Part shown: positions 9,904 through 18,488 of the stretch, one piece after another
Layout of the letters: every line of letters begins with the position of its first letter
How positions within the stretch are numbered: position 1 is the stretch's first letter
Assembly: GCF_002101965.1 (NCBI RefSeq)
Contig: NZ_LQQA01000013.1
Span: 248,001 to 312,000 of the forward strand
DNA from: Mycolicibacterium wolinskyi
Lineage (GTDB): Bacteria > Actinomycetota > Actinomycetes > Mycobacteriales > Mycobacteriaceae
DNA: 64,000 nucleotides
Direction of reading: 5' to 3'
The notes under the pieces: generated by a model
The model's database searches: none
Told to the model about the DNA's origin: nothing
Seen by the model: the letters and a program-made list of their open reading frames with translations, nothing else
Translations under genes and position numbers: made by a program

Positions 9904-12114
9904 TTATTTGCGGGGCAATCCCAGAATCATCTGGGCGATGATGTTGAGCTGAATTTCGGTGGTGCCACCGCCGATCAGTTCGGCGGGCAGGTCCAGATAC
10001 GGCGCGACGACGGGCGGATCGCTCTCGGCTTCCAGGGCGAGCGGGCCGGACAGTCCCAGTGTGAGTGTTGCTGCGCGCCGCAGCATCACGTTGGTCGCGA
10101 CTTTCGCGATGCTCGACGCCGGCCCGGGCGGCCGGCCGTCGAGCAGTCGCAGCGTCTCGCGAAGGCCGAGCGCCTTGAGGGCATTCGTGTAGGCGTCGAT
10201 CTCGCCGATCGCATGCAGCAACGGGTCGCGGTCGGCGCTCACGGACGCGAGCCGGCGCAGGGCACCGACGCGGTCGATGTGCACGTAGCCGCTGATGGCC
10301 ACCCGCTCCTGCGCCATGGTGCTGATCGCCAGTTGCCATCCCGACGTCGGCTCGCCCAGCAGCAAGCCGTCGGGGACGAACACGTCGGTCAGGAACACCT
10401 CGTTGATATCGGCCCGCCCGCTCGCTTGGGTGATCTGCTGGAATCGGACTCCCGGCGAACGCATGTCGAGGATGAAGTAGCCGATCCCGCGGTGCTTCGG
10501 CGCCTGTGGATCGGTGCGGGCCAGCAGCGCTCCGAAGTCGACGCGGTGCGCCACCGAGGTCCAGATCTTGTGGCCGTTGATGAGCCAGCCACCCTCGACC
10601 CGGGTCGCGCGAGTGGTGAGCGACGCGAGGTCCGAACCCGCTGCGGGCTCGCTGAACAGCTGGCACCAGGCCAGCTCGCCCCGCAGCGTCGCAGGCACGA
10701 AACGCTCGCGGAGATCCTCGGTTCCGGCGGCGATGATGCTCGGCAGGATCCATTCCGCGATGCCGATCGACGGCCGCTGCAGCGCGCGCTTGCCGAATTC
10801 CTCGTCCACGATGAGCTGCTGGCGCACGGTGGCGTCACATCCCCACGGCGCAGGCCAGTGTGGCGCGATGAGCCCGGCTTTCGCCAGCAGATCGCGGCGC
10901 GGCCCGGTCGCGAATTCGGGACGGTCGTCCTGGCGGCCGGCACCGTCGTCGGTCACGGTGAGCGCGGTGTCGAGCACCTCGGCGACCCGTGCGCGGAACT
11001 CCGCATCGCCATCCCCGAGTTCGACGGACATGTCCCGCGTCGCGGTTTCCGACAGTTCGCCGAGTTCACGGGTCCACCGCGGCAGCGGACCGATCGCGGC
11101 CGCCAGGCTTGTGGCCCGCCGCCAGTAGAGATGCAGATCGTGCTCCCAGGTGAAGCCGATCGCGCCGAACATCGTGAGTGCTTCGAGCACCAGGCCGGGT
11201 GCCGGTGCCACCGCCATCACGGCAGCCGCCGCGACGGCGAGCCGACGCTGATCGGGCGTACCGGCCAAGGCGCGCACCGCATCCCAGGCCGCTGCCGTCG
11301 CCAGTTCGCTGTTGACCAACAGCATCGCGGCCTTGTGCTGCAGCGCCTGGAAGGTGCCGATCGGTTTGCCGAACTGCTCACGCGTGCGCAGGTGTTCGGT
11401 GACGACGCGCACGCACCACTGGCTGATTCCGGCTGACGCGCATGCGCTCAGGGCCGCGGCGATACCGGCGATCCGGTGCTCGTCCAGATTCGGCAGCAGC
11501 GCTGTGCCCGGCACCGGATGGTCCTGCAACCGCAGCACGCCCAGGTCGGTGGTCAGATCGGTGCCCCGGCGCGTCTCGACGTCGGCCGCTGCCGGATCGA
11601 TCACGAACCACACCAGGCGGTCCGGGGTGCGGGCCGGCAGGATCACCCGCTGCGCCGCGCACAGTCCGAGTGTCGGGCCCGACGAACCGGTGACGCGCCA
11701 GCCGCCGCCGTCGGCGCGCGCTTCGAAGTCGGCATGTTCCGCCAACACGACAGCCGCCGGGATACCGGCTGCCAACTCGGTGAGAACGGTTGTGGTCGTT
11801 TCGGTTTCGCCCGCCGCGCACACCACCGCACCGGCGATCGCGGTACTCAGCAGCGGCCCGGGCAGCAACGCCGATGCCGCCGCTTGCAGCACACAGGCCA
11901 GATCGGTGAGGCCACCGCCTCCGCCACCGACCTTCTCCGGCAGGTGCACGGCGTGAAAACCGTTGGCCACCAGCTCCGGCCACCACGACGGCAGGATTCC
12001 GTGCGCCAGCTCGTCGAAACCGGCCCTGGTGGCCGCGATCGGCGCGTGCCGCGCGGCGAATGCGCACACCGCCTCGGCGAGTTGCTCCTGTTCGGGCGTG
12101 ATCGCAATGCTCAT
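9904..12114 (-). CDS. Double-length acyl-CoA dehydrogenase (two fused FadE modules)
   Basis: The protein has 736 residues, twice the usual ACAD length. The first module is residues 1 to about 370, ending with the FAD-region motif MFGAIGFTWEHDLHLYWRRA. The second, about 385-736, has CQLFSEPAAGSDLASLTTRA, GHKIWTSVAHR and the C-terminal GGGTTEIQLNIIAQMILGLPRK. Mycobacterial two-module ACADs such as FadE34 mimic the alpha2beta2 enzymes that dehydrogenate bulky steroid-CoA side chains, with usually only one active FAD site. The start is ATG 12114, which overlaps the stop of the upstream epimerase-type gene (ATGA). The open frame beyond it reads nonsense. It is part of a four-gene operon ending with DUF35. 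Confidence 0.9.
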   Translation of the reverse strand: MSIAITPEQEQLAEAVCAFAARHAPIAATRAGFDELAHGILPSWWPELVANGFHAVHLPEKVGGGGGGLTDLACVLQAAASALLPGPLLSTAIAGAVVCAAGETETTTTVLTELAAGIPAAVVLAEHADFEARADGGGWRVTGSSGPTLGLCAAQRVILPARTPDRLVWFVIDPAAADVETRRGTDLTTDLGVLRLQDHPVPGTALLPNLDEHRIAGIAAALSACASAGISQWCVRVVTEHLRTREQFGKPIGTFQALQHKAAMLLVNSELATAAAWDAVRALAGTPDQRRLAVAAAAVMAVAPAPGLVLEALTMFGAIGFTWEHDLHLYWRRATSLAAAIGPLPRWTRELGELSETATRDMSVELGDGDAEFRARVAEVLDTALTVTDDGAGRQDDRPEFATGPRRDLLAKAGLIAPHWPAPWGCDATVRQQLIVDEEFGKRALQRPSIGIAEWILPSIIAAGTEDLRERFVPATLRGELAWCQLFSEPAAGSDLASLTTRATRVEGGWLINGHKIWTSVAHRVDFGALLARTDPQAPKHRGIGYFILDMRSPGVRFQQITQASGRADINEVFLTDVFVPDGLLLGEPTSGWQLAISTMAQERVAISGYVHIDRVGALRRLASVSADRDPLLHAIGEIDAYTNALKALGLRETLRLLDGRPPGPASSIAKVATNVMLRRAATLTLGLSGPLALEAESDPPVVAPYLDLPAELIGGGTTEIQLNIIAQMILGLPRK

Positions 12115-13103
12115 GCGCGGCGCCGGGAGGTGAAGAACTTCGCGGCATCGGCGATGGCCTGCGGCGTCGGGCCCGGTTGCCAACCAAGTTCGCGTACGGC
12201 CTTGCCGTGATCCATCGGCGACATCACATGCATGAGCCGCACGGTCAGCGGGCTCAACCGGCTGTCGCGTCCGGTCAGGCTCGCGACGCGGTCGGCGACC
12301 GCACCGGCTGCTGCCAGCAGACGGATCGGCACGCCACGCTTCGGCGGCTCGACATCGACCGCCGCACAGGCGGTTTCGTAGATCTCCCGAGCGGACATGA
12401 ACCGTTCGGAGACGATGTAGCGCTCCCCCGGGCGGCCGCGGTCGCCGGCCAGGATCAGCGCCTCGGCCGCGTCGCCGACACCGACCGTCTCGGCTGCCGC
12501 GCCTTTGACGTAGAACGGCAGCTTGCCCCGCACCGCGGCCGCGACGAGCCCGCCGTGCGGGGTCGGCAACCAGTCGCCGGCGCCGTACGTGTTCGAGACG
12601 CACATCGCGACCGCGGGCAGTCCCTTTTCCTGCACGTATCGCAGCACCATCTGTTCGGCGAGCACGCGGGTGTGCACGTAGTCGCCGCCGATGTCGAGCC
12701 AGTTGTTGGGTAGTTCCTCGGTGGCGCAGCCGGATTCGGCCAGTCCGATGGTCGCGATCGAGCTCGTGAAGACGAACTTGCGGAGATTCGCGTCGGCGGC
12801 GATGTCCAGAACGTTCTGCAGCCCTTCGACATTCGTGCGCCACAGCGGCGTCGGGTCACGCAGCCAGGCGCGCGCGTCGACGACGCAGTAGTACACCACG
12901 TCACAGCCGGCCATCGCGGCACGCACCGACTCGGTGTCGAAGATGTCGCCGTAGCGGCGTTGCACATCGAGATCGTCGATGCCCCGGGTCGAGCTCGTGG
13001 GGCGGATGAGGACGCGCACCTTCTCGCCGCGTTCGACCAGCCTGCGGGTGACGTGCGAACCGAGGAACCCACTGGCCCCGATGACGAGTTTCTCAGCAGT
13101 CAT
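12111..13103 (-). CDS. Extended SDR: NAD-dependent epimerase / dihydroflavonol-reductase-like
   Basis: The protein has 330 residues. The Rossmann motif is GASGFLGSH (9-17), followed by the TSS segment at 113-115, and the catalytic Tyr is at 142 in YVHTR. The position normally occupied by the catalytic Lys of YxxxK is Arg146, a conservative but unusual change. The family includes dihydroflavonol reductases and 3-beta-hydroxysteroid dehydrogenases, and in this context oxidation of a beta-hydroxy group of the pathway intermediate is plausible. It is the first gene of the operon leading to fadE, thiolase-like and DUF35 genes, and it faces a tetR across a palindrome. The ATG at 13103 is supported by the immediate LVIGASG start. 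Confidence 0.88.
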   Translation of the reverse strand: MTAEKLVIGASGFLGSHVTRRLVERGEKVRVLIRPTSSTRGIDDLDVQRRYGDIFDTESVRAAMAGCDVVYYCVVDARAWLRDPTPLWRTNVEGLQNVLDIAADANLRKFVFTSSIATIGLAESGCATEELPNNWLDIGGDYVHTRVLAEQMVLRYVQEKGLPAVAMCVSNTYGAGDWLPTPHGGLVAAAVRGKLPFYVKGAAAETVGVGDAAEALILAGDRGRPGERYIVSERFMSAREIYETACAAVDVEPPKRGVPIRLLAAAGAVADRVASLTGRDSRLSPLTVRLMHVMSPMDHGKAVRELGWQPGPTPQAIADAAKFFTSRRRA

Positions 13104-13133
13104 AGGGCCCTTGCGTTCGTTTTCATGGCGTTT

Positions 13134-13152
13134 ACGAGACGGTGCGTCTCGT
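13134..13152. promoter_or_regulatory. Perfect inverted repeat, candidate TetR operator
   Basis: ACGAGACGGTGCGTCTCGT is two perfect 8-base arms with a 3-base spacer. It lies between the divergent catabolic operon (start 13103) and the tetR gene at 13209. The position and symmetry suit binding by the adjacent TetR, repressing both directions. Confidence 0.7.
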
Positions 13153-13208
13153 CTTGTGGGAGACTACGGCGTGTAGCTTTTCCTGTAAAGAGCGACGAGG
13201 ATCTGCCG

Positions 13209-13778
13209 ATGACGACCGAAACCCCGCCGCGGCGGCGCAGCGAGAAATCCCGGGTGGCCATCATCGAGGCCACCCGGGAGTTGTTGCTGGAACGCGGCTT
13301 TGACGGCTTGAGCATCGAAGCCGTCGCCGCGAAGGCCGGGGTCGGCAAGCAGACGATCTATCGCTGGTGGCCGAGCCGGCCCGCCCTGGTCGCCGACGTC
13401 CTGCTCGAGGATGCCGACAAGATCCTCGCGACGATCCCCGCCACCGACGACGTCACCGCCGACCTGGTGTCATGGGCCGGAACGCTGGCGTCGGCGCTGA
13501 CCACGAAGCACGGCTACGCCATGCTGCGCACCCTCACCGCGGCCTCGCTCGAACACGAAGACACTGCGGCCCGGTTGCGCGCCGGGTTCAGCAGGCCGCT
13601 GCTCGACTCCGTCCGTACGCGGTTGCTTGCCGAGAACATCGCGGCCGAAACCGCCCATGCGGCGGCTGACGCCCTGCTGGGCGCGGTCGTCTACGCGATC
13701 CTGTCCGAGGGTCGCAGCTATGAACGGCGACGAGCCGAGACCACGGCCCGCACAATCGTGGCGAGCCTGCGCGGCTAA
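13209..13778 (+). CDS. TetR-family regulator divergent from the catabolic operon
   Basis: The protein has 189 residues. The HTH is at about residues 30-60 ([33 protein letters not shown]), a TetR form with the YRWW signature. A helical C-terminal domain follows. The start ATG 13209 has GAGGA about 6 bases upstream; the frame extends further but into the intergenic palindrome. It is divergent from the extended-SDR/FadE/thiolase-like/DUF35 operon, so it is probably its repressor, with a CoA thioester or free lipid acid as inducer (inference). It ends in a 4-base overlap with the convergent GNAT gene. Confidence 0.9.
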   Translation: MTTETPPRRRSEKSRVAIIEATRELLLERGFDGLSIEAVAAKAGVGKQTIYRWWPSRPALVADVLLEDADKILATIPATDDVTADLVSWAGTLASALTTKHGYAMLRTLTAASLEHEDTAARLRAGFSRPLLDSVRTRLLAENIAAETAHAAADALLGAVVYAILSEGRSYERRRAETTARTIVASLRG

Positions 13779-14443
13779 GCCGGAGGCACGGCGCCCGGTG
13801 CTCGCACGACCATCGGCACGGCCGGGAAGTACGAGGCCATCTCCGAACGCGACTTACGCAGCGCCGCAGTGCCATAGCCCCGTTTGCGGAAATCCGGATG
13901 AATCCAGATCCGCACATTGACCTCGCCGCCGACGAGTTCGCCGAACACCATCCCGACCTTCTCGGGACCTTCGAGCGCCACGAACCAGGCGGCCTCCTCG
14001 GCGTTCACGCGGCCGAGCGCCGCGCGGATCTCGTCGTCGAGTTCGGCTGCCGGAGCGCCGGATCCGTCACCGGACGCGCCCACGTCGGCGGTCCGGGCCG
14101 CGAAGATGTCGCGGTCGGTCTCGGGAGAGAACGCCCGCAACTCCAGCGTCTCCCCGGAACTCGCCGGGCGTTCCTGGGCGGTGAAGCTCAGCTGACTGTT
14201 CAGATCGTCGAGTTCCGCGGCGATCTGGCGCCGGGAATCCTTGGTGATCTGCGCGAAAGACAATCCGATGACGGCCTCGGCGGCGGCGTGCGACGTACCG
14301 AGTAATCCGGCGACAGCGTCGACGGCGGTAGCACGATCCTCGGCCTCGACGATCACATCGAGCAGTTCGTGCCGCCGGTTGAGGGCATTCAGCAGTGCGT
14401 CGGTGATTTCCCGCCGCGCCGCGGCTTTGTCGTGATCGGTCAT
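13775..14443 (-). CDS. GNAT acetyltransferase with an N-terminal GyrA-like helical segment
   Basis: The protein has 222 residues in two parts. Residues about 8-78 ([19 protein letters not shown], then ...[20 protein letters not shown]) follow closely the helical stretch at the end of the DNA gyrase A breakage-reunion domain, where GyrA reads ALDALDEVIALIRAS and QAQAILDMQLRRL. Residues about 100-210 are a GNAT fold, with [17 protein letters not shown] and the acetyl-CoA loop [14 protein letters not shown]. The acetyl acceptor is unknown. The gyrase-like part may recognise a protein partner or mimic a gyrase surface (inference). The gene is monocistronic and convergent with tetR. The ATG at 14443 starts a clean polar N-terminus. 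Confidence 0.82.
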   Translation of the reverse strand: MTDHDKAAARREITDALLNALNRRHELLDVIVEAEDRATAVDAVAGLLGTSHAAAEAVIGLSFAQITKDSRRQIAAELDDLNSQLSFTAQERPASSGETLELRAFSPETDRDIFAARTADVGASGDGSGAPAAELDDEIRAALGRVNAEEAAWFVALEGPEKVGMVFGELVGGEVNVRIWIHPDFRKRGYGTAALRKSRSEMASYFPAVPMVVRAPGAVPPA

Positions 14444-14484
14444 GACGACGAGCGTAGAGGAGTAGCGAACACGGCGCCCGCGGC

Positions 14485-14498
14485 TTAGGCTAGCCTAA
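14485..14498. promoter_or_regulatory. IdeR (iron) box overlapping the methyltransferase promoter
   Basis: TTAGGCTAGCCTAA is a perfect 14-base palindrome. Extended to 14480-14498 it matches the 19-base IdeR consensus at 14 positions by hand count. It ends 5 bases before the ATG at 14504 and contains a -10-like TAGCCT (14491-14496), so IdeR-Fe bound here would block transcription when iron is sufficient. Confidence 0.75.
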
Positions 14499-14503
14499 GT
14501 TCC

Positions 14504-15331
14504 ATGGCGAAGGTGGAACCAGCGCTCGGTGAAGTGCAGGAGACGCTGCTCATTCCGCTCTACGGCCGGGCCAGGGACGCCGCCGCGCGCCATCCCGTGC
14601 TGCACGACCGTCGCGCCGCCGAACTCGTGGATCGAATCGACTACGACTTCACGAAGTTCGGCGGCCCGTCGTTGTCGGGTTCGGTACTGCGGTCGGCGAT
14701 CTTCGACGGCTGGGTCAGGCAGTACCTCGACGAACACCCCGACGGGACCGTCGTCGAGATCGGCACCGGCCTCAACACGCGGTTCGACCGCCTCGACAAC
14801 GGCCGCGTGCGCTGGTTCGACCTCGACCTGCCCGACACGATCGCGATGCGCAGGCAGTTCTTCACCGACCGTGACCGCTGCACGATGCTCGCGGGTTCGG
14901 TGCTCGACACCGATTGGTTCGACGCCGTCGCACCGGACGCCGGCACGGCTGCGCCCCTACTGTTCGTGATCGAAGCCGTGCTGGTGTACTTCACCGAGGA
15001 GCAGGCCCGCACCGTTGTCACACAACTCGCCGAGCGCTTCCCCGGTTCGCTTCTGGCCTTCGACACCGGCGGCGCCACGATGATGCGCAATCAAGAGCGC
15101 AACGGTTCGATGAAGGCCGTGACCGCGCGGATGCAGTGGGTGTGCGAGGACCCGCGCCGGCTGGAGGCATGGGGGGTGAAGCTGCTCGACAGCCGTACCT
15201 TTGCCACGCCGCAGCCGGAGGTGGGGAGAGGCTGGCCGGCGCGCTACCGCTACGGTCTTCGCGCGCTGGCCCGCCTCGCGCCCGGTGTCGTCAACAGCTA
15301 CAAGCTCAACCTATTCCGGCTCGGCGGCTAA
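14504..15331 (+). CDS. SAM-dependent methyltransferase, LCMT/PPM1 family, probably iron-regulated
   Basis: The protein has 275 residues and belongs to the leucine-carboxyl-methyltransferase-like O-methyltransferase family, common in actinobacterial secondary metabolism. The SAM site is VVEIGTGLNTRFDRLD; FDLDLPDT and LLFVIEAVLVYFTEEQAR are typical of the family. TAGCCT with a 7-base gap to the ATG predicts a leaderless transcript, and an IdeR-type palindrome covers that promoter. Induction under iron limitation therefore suggests a role in siderophore or other metallophore chemistry, or in remodelling metabolism, but no substrate is evident. It is convergent with the DyP peroxidase gene, with a 3-base stop overlap. 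Confidence 0.85.
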   Translation: MAKVEPALGEVQETLLIPLYGRARDAAARHPVLHDRRAAELVDRIDYDFTKFGGPSLSGSVLRSAIFDGWVRQYLDEHPDGTVVEIGTGLNTRFDRLDNGRVRWFDLDLPDTIAMRRQFFTDRDRCTMLAGSVLDTDWFDAVAPDAGTAAPLLFVIEAVLVYFTEEQARTVVTQLAERFPGSLLAFDTGGATMMRNQERNGSMKAVTARMQWVCEDPRRLEAWGVKLLDSRTFATPQPEVGRGWPARYRYGLRALARLAPGVVNSYKLNLFRLGG

Positions 15332-16527
15332 CCTCCCTCCAGCAGCGCCTGACCCAGGTACTGCTCGGACGAGTCGACACCCGGCAGCATCACGAACACC
15401 GCCGAGCCGATCGCGGTGGTCCACTGGTTGAGCGCGTCGAACGCGGCGAGCCGCCGCTGCACCGGCAGGAACTGCGCGTCGATGTCGCGTTGATACGTCA
15501 CGAAGATCAGCCCGGTATTGGAGGTCTGGCCGGGTTCGGGCGGATCGTCGTAGTTGTAGGGCCGGCGCAGGAACCGTTCCCGGCTGTCTCGGTGGTGTGC
15601 CAGCGCGATGTGGGAATTCTCGGGTATCACCGGAATGCCATTGCGCCGCAACGTGAAATCCGGCTCGTCCATCTCACGTTGCCCGCTCAACGGCGCACCG
15701 GTGTCCAGCGTGCGGCCGACGGTGAGTTCCTTGCTCTGCCGGTCCAGTTCATCCCACGTGTCGAGTTGCATCTCGATACGCCGGATGACCATGAGCGTTC
15801 CACCGCTCAGCGCCGGCTGGTCGTCGCCCAACCACACCAGGTCATCGAAGTCGCCGGGGCTCAGGGTAGCCGTGCCGTCCACCTGCCCCATCAGGTTGCG
15901 CATCGACGTGCCCTGCTGGTCGGCTCCGCGGGCGCTGCGAAATCCCGTCTGCCGCCAGCGTTGTACGGACATCGACCGGACATTCTTCGTCAAGACCCGG
16001 GTAGCGTGTGCCACCACGACAGGATCGTCGGCACAGATCTGCAGCACCAGATCACCACCCGACCAACGTTCGTCGAGGCGGTCGGTGTCGAACACCGGAA
16101 GCTCGCGGGCCGAGGGCGGCCGGGGCAGGCCGAGCCGATCGAGCAGGCCGCCACCGACACCCACGGTGATCGTGAGACGTGCTGGGCGCAGGGCCAATTC
16201 GGGTTCGGTGTCGGCGAGTGCGGGTACACCGCGGGTGAGCCGTGCTGCGTCGGCAGTCCACAGCCGCAGGATCGCGGCGACGGTGTCCCGCTCGCCGCGG
16301 CCCGTATCGGGCTTGACGTCGAACGCGATGAACACCGAGTGGGACTGCGGAGCGGTGGTTATCCCGGCCTGGTGAGGGCCGTGGAACGGCTCGGCCTCAC
16401 CACCGAACCCGACCGTGGCGGATTGCGCGGCACCGCATTCGGTGAGAACAGCACCTGCGGCCAACACGGCGGCACCCCCGGTGAGGAGGCGCCGCCGGTT
16501 GACCGTCAGCCAGGACGGATCAGCCAT
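15328..16527 (-). CDS. Tat-exported DyP-type heme peroxidase (EfeB-like)
   Basis: The protein has 399 residues. The N-terminus has an RRR motif followed by LLTGGAAVLAAGAVL, a Tat signal, with a Cys at 31. The DyP hallmark GQVDG is at residues 214-218 with the catalytic Asp at 217. SHIALAHHRDSRERFLRRPYNY around 305-326 carries the proximal heme His of EfeB relatives. EfeB proteins are periplasmic heme peroxidases linked to iron release. Here there is no EfeU or EfeO; instead the gene ends an operon with a PCuAC chaperone and a PepSY membrane protein, so copper or heme redox at the cell surface is suggested. An alternative ATG two codons upstream (16533) is possible. Confidence 0.9.
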   Translation of the reverse strand: MADPSWLTVNRRRLLTGGAAVLAAGAVLTECGAAQSATVGFGGEAEPFHGPHQAGITTAPQSHSVFIAFDVKPDTGRGERDTVAAILRLWTADAARLTRGVPALADTEPELALRPARLTITVGVGGGLLDRLGLPRPPSARELPVFDTDRLDERWSGGDLVLQICADDPVVVAHATRVLTKNVRSMSVQRWRQTGFRSARGADQQGTSMRNLMGQVDGTATLSPGDFDDLVWLGDDQPALSGGTLMVIRRIEMQLDTWDELDRQSKELTVGRTLDTGAPLSGQREMDEPDFTLRRNGIPVIPENSHIALAHHRDSRERFLRRPYNYDDPPEPGQTSNTGLIFVTYQRDIDAQFLPVQRRLAAFDALNQWTTAIGSAVFVMLPGVDSSEQYLGQALLEGG

Positions 16528-17014
16528 GGGCATGGGGATCGGCCGGCTGATAGTTCTCGTCGCCGCCGGAGGCGTCGCGCACCTGGGCGGTGATCGGTAG
16601 CGACGAGCCGTCGTCGAACACCACCGTCATCTCGACGTCGGCCCCTGGCTGCAGCGGCGCCGTCAGATCCATCAGCATCAGATGGTCACCGCCCGGGATC
16701 AGCTCGTGCGTGCCGCCGGCGGGAATGGTGAAGCCGCCTTCTTTGGGCCGCATGGTCTTCGCGCCGCCCGAATCGGGCACGACCTCGTGCATCTCGACCG
16801 TCTTGGCGGCCGGTGAGGTCGCCGAGACGATCCGCGCGTCATGATGACCGCTGTTCGCGAGGGTGCCGAAAACCGCCGTCATTCCCGTGTCCGCGGCGCT
16901 GGCCCATTGATCGGTGATCGTGACCGTCGCCGCCATCTTCTCGTCCTCATGGCCTTGTGTGCATCCCGCTGCCACGAACGTGACGGCACCGAGAACCGCT
17001 ATCGCCCTACGCAT
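16520..17014 (-). CDS. PCuAC-family copper chaperone lipoprotein
   Basis: The protein has 164 residues. Residues 1-18 form a lipoprotein signal ending in the lipobox VAAGC. The cupredoxin-like PCuAC domain carries the Cu(I) site of the H(M)x10Mx21HxM type: VEMHEVVP, then KTMRP, then GDHLMLMDL. The C-terminus is His-containing (PHAHG). PCuAC proteins carry Cu(I) on the outer face of the membrane, classically to cytochrome oxidase. The gene overlaps the PepSY gene by 8 bases and the DyP gene by 8-14 bases, so the three are made together. Its delivery target here may be something other than oxidase. Confidence 0.9.
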   Translation of the reverse strand: MRRAIAVLGAVTFVAAGCTQGHEDEKMAATVTITDQWASAADTGMTAVFGTLANSGHHDARIVSATSPAAKTVEMHEVVPDSGGAKTMRPKEGGFTIPAGGTHELIPGGDHLMLMDLTAPLQPGADVEMTVVFDDGSSLPITAQVRDASGGDENYQPADPHAHG

Positions 17015-18395
17015 TGCGCTTCCTCACTGCAAGCCCCGCGACCACCGCGTCTGCGACCAAGAACGCCACCAGACTCAGGCCGAACAACGGCAGACACCAG
17101 CCGATCACCGCGGCCACGACGACGACCGTGGCGATGCCGAGCGGTGGGAGTCGTCGGAGTACGCCGCGCAGTGGTGGCCTGCCGACCGCCCAGTCCGACC
17201 CCCGGGTCGGACGGCGCTGCCACCACATGCGGTAGCCGCGCACGATGACCGTGATGAGCCCGATCATGGTCAGCGCCAACACGATCTGGTTGGCCAGGCC
17301 GAACAGCAGACCCATGTGGGCCTCGATCGTCCATTCGGTGAGCTTGGCGAGCAACGGCCATTCCGAGAAGTCGACCCGGTCACTGATCGCGCCCGTGGCC
17401 GGGTCGACCGCAATCGAGTCGTAGCGGGTCGGCCAGTCACGTTTGCGTTCATCGACCTTCCACGCCTCGCCCGATTCCGCGGGCGGGTACAGCCACATCG
17501 GCCCCTGCAGTCCAGCCGATTCGGCGGTGCGCGACACGGTGTCCACACCGTGCAGGTTGGTTTCGCCTGCACTGCCCTGACCGTGATGCCCTGTCGCCGT
17601 TGTGGTTCCCCCCGCCAGCGCGGTGTCGACGCTCGGCGCGGTCGTGTCGAACCGCGCCTGGATACTGTTCACCGTTTCCCCCGCATAGCGCGACCACGTG
17701 ATGCCCGAAACCGACAGCGCGAGCAGCACCACGATCGTCCACACGCCCACCGCGCCATGCCACGACAGCGTGCGGCGGCGCCCGGTCGCGGACCGGTCGG
17801 GTGCGACGAGGTTGCGCAGCTTGTTGTCGCGGCGCTGCATGATCCACAGCGCGAGGCCGGCGAGTGCGATCACCCACATCCAGCTCGCGGCGAGCTCGCT
17901 GTAGTTGCGGCCCACCGCGCCCAGGTGCAGGTTGCGGTGCAGTTCATCGAACCAGGCGCGCAGCGGCATCCACTGGCCGTACGTGGTGAGCGCGCCGCGC
18001 ACTTCACCGGTGTACGGGTCGACGAACACCGTGCGCGAATAGTCCGGTGGAACGTCGTCGACGGTCAGGCGCACCTGCGTCGTCTCGTCGGGTTCGACCG
18101 GTGGGCGGATGCTCTCGACGGAGCCTTCCGGGTGGGCGGCACGGGCCGCGTCGAGTTGATCGGCCAGCGGCAGACGGTGGTCGCCGACATGGTCGACGGT
18201 CAACTCGTGGCGGTAGACCATGTTGTCGATCTGCGGAATGAGGGCGTACAGCAAGCCGGTGACGGCGGCGATCAGGATGAACGGGCCGACGAATACGCCC
18301 GCATAGAAGTGGAGCCGGACCAGCAGCGGGCGGATGGTCCGGGGTTTGACGGGTGGGGGTTCGGTGCGTAGTTGGTCGTCAGGGGTCGTGGTCAT
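17007..18395 (-). CDS. PepSY-associated transmembrane protein
   Basis: A 462-residue PepSY_TM family membrane protein. Helices fall at about 35-60, 195-215, 245-265, 370-395 and 420-455. PepSY repeats lie between the first two helices (SVESIRPPVEPDETTQVRLTV...VFVDPYTGEVRG) and again near 330 (YDSIAVDPATGAISDRV). The family includes ferric-reductase-like proteins associated with siderophore and heme systems. The start is set at ATG 18395 (MTTTPDDQLRTEPP), since earlier codons lack a ribosome site. It heads the PepSY-PCuAC-DyP operon, suggesting transmembrane electron transfer to an extracytoplasmic copper or heme partner (inference). Confidence 0.88.
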   Translation of the reverse strand: MTTTPDDQLRTEPPPVKPRTIRPLLVRLHFYAGVFVGPFILIAAVTGLLYALIPQIDNMVYRHELTVDHVGDHRLPLADQLDAARAAHPEGSVESIRPPVEPDETTQVRLTVDDVPPDYSRTVFVDPYTGEVRGALTTYGQWMPLRAWFDELHRNLHLGAVGRNYSELAASWMWVIALAGLALWIMQRRDNKLRNLVAPDRSATGRRRTLSWHGAVGVWTIVVLLALSVSGITWSRYAGETVNSIQARFDTTAPSVDTALAGGTTTATGHHGQGSAGETNLHGVDTVSRTAESAGLQGPMWLYPPAESGEAWKVDERKRDWPTRYDSIAVDPATGAISDRVDFSEWPLLAKLTEWTIEAHMGLLFGLANQIVLALTMIGLITVIVRGYRMWWQRRPTRGSDWAVGRPPLRGVLRRLPPLGIATVVVVAAVIGWCLPLFGLSLVAFLVADAVVAGLAVRKRNA

Positions 18396-18488
18396 GGAAA
18401 TGCCTTCGCTCAAAGGGAATGTGCGCAGACGCGCAACGGGTAACAGCCCGCCGGTGGACGACGGGCTCACATGAAGCGATCGCGGGTG

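Noticed and set aside
9904..12843. A 979-codon continuous frame covering fadE and part of the upstream gene
   Set aside because: The first 240 codons are Arg-rich and antisense-like in composition and overlap the extended SDR in another frame. The true FadE begins at 12114 with a clear [16 protein letters not shown] start and an ATGA overlap.
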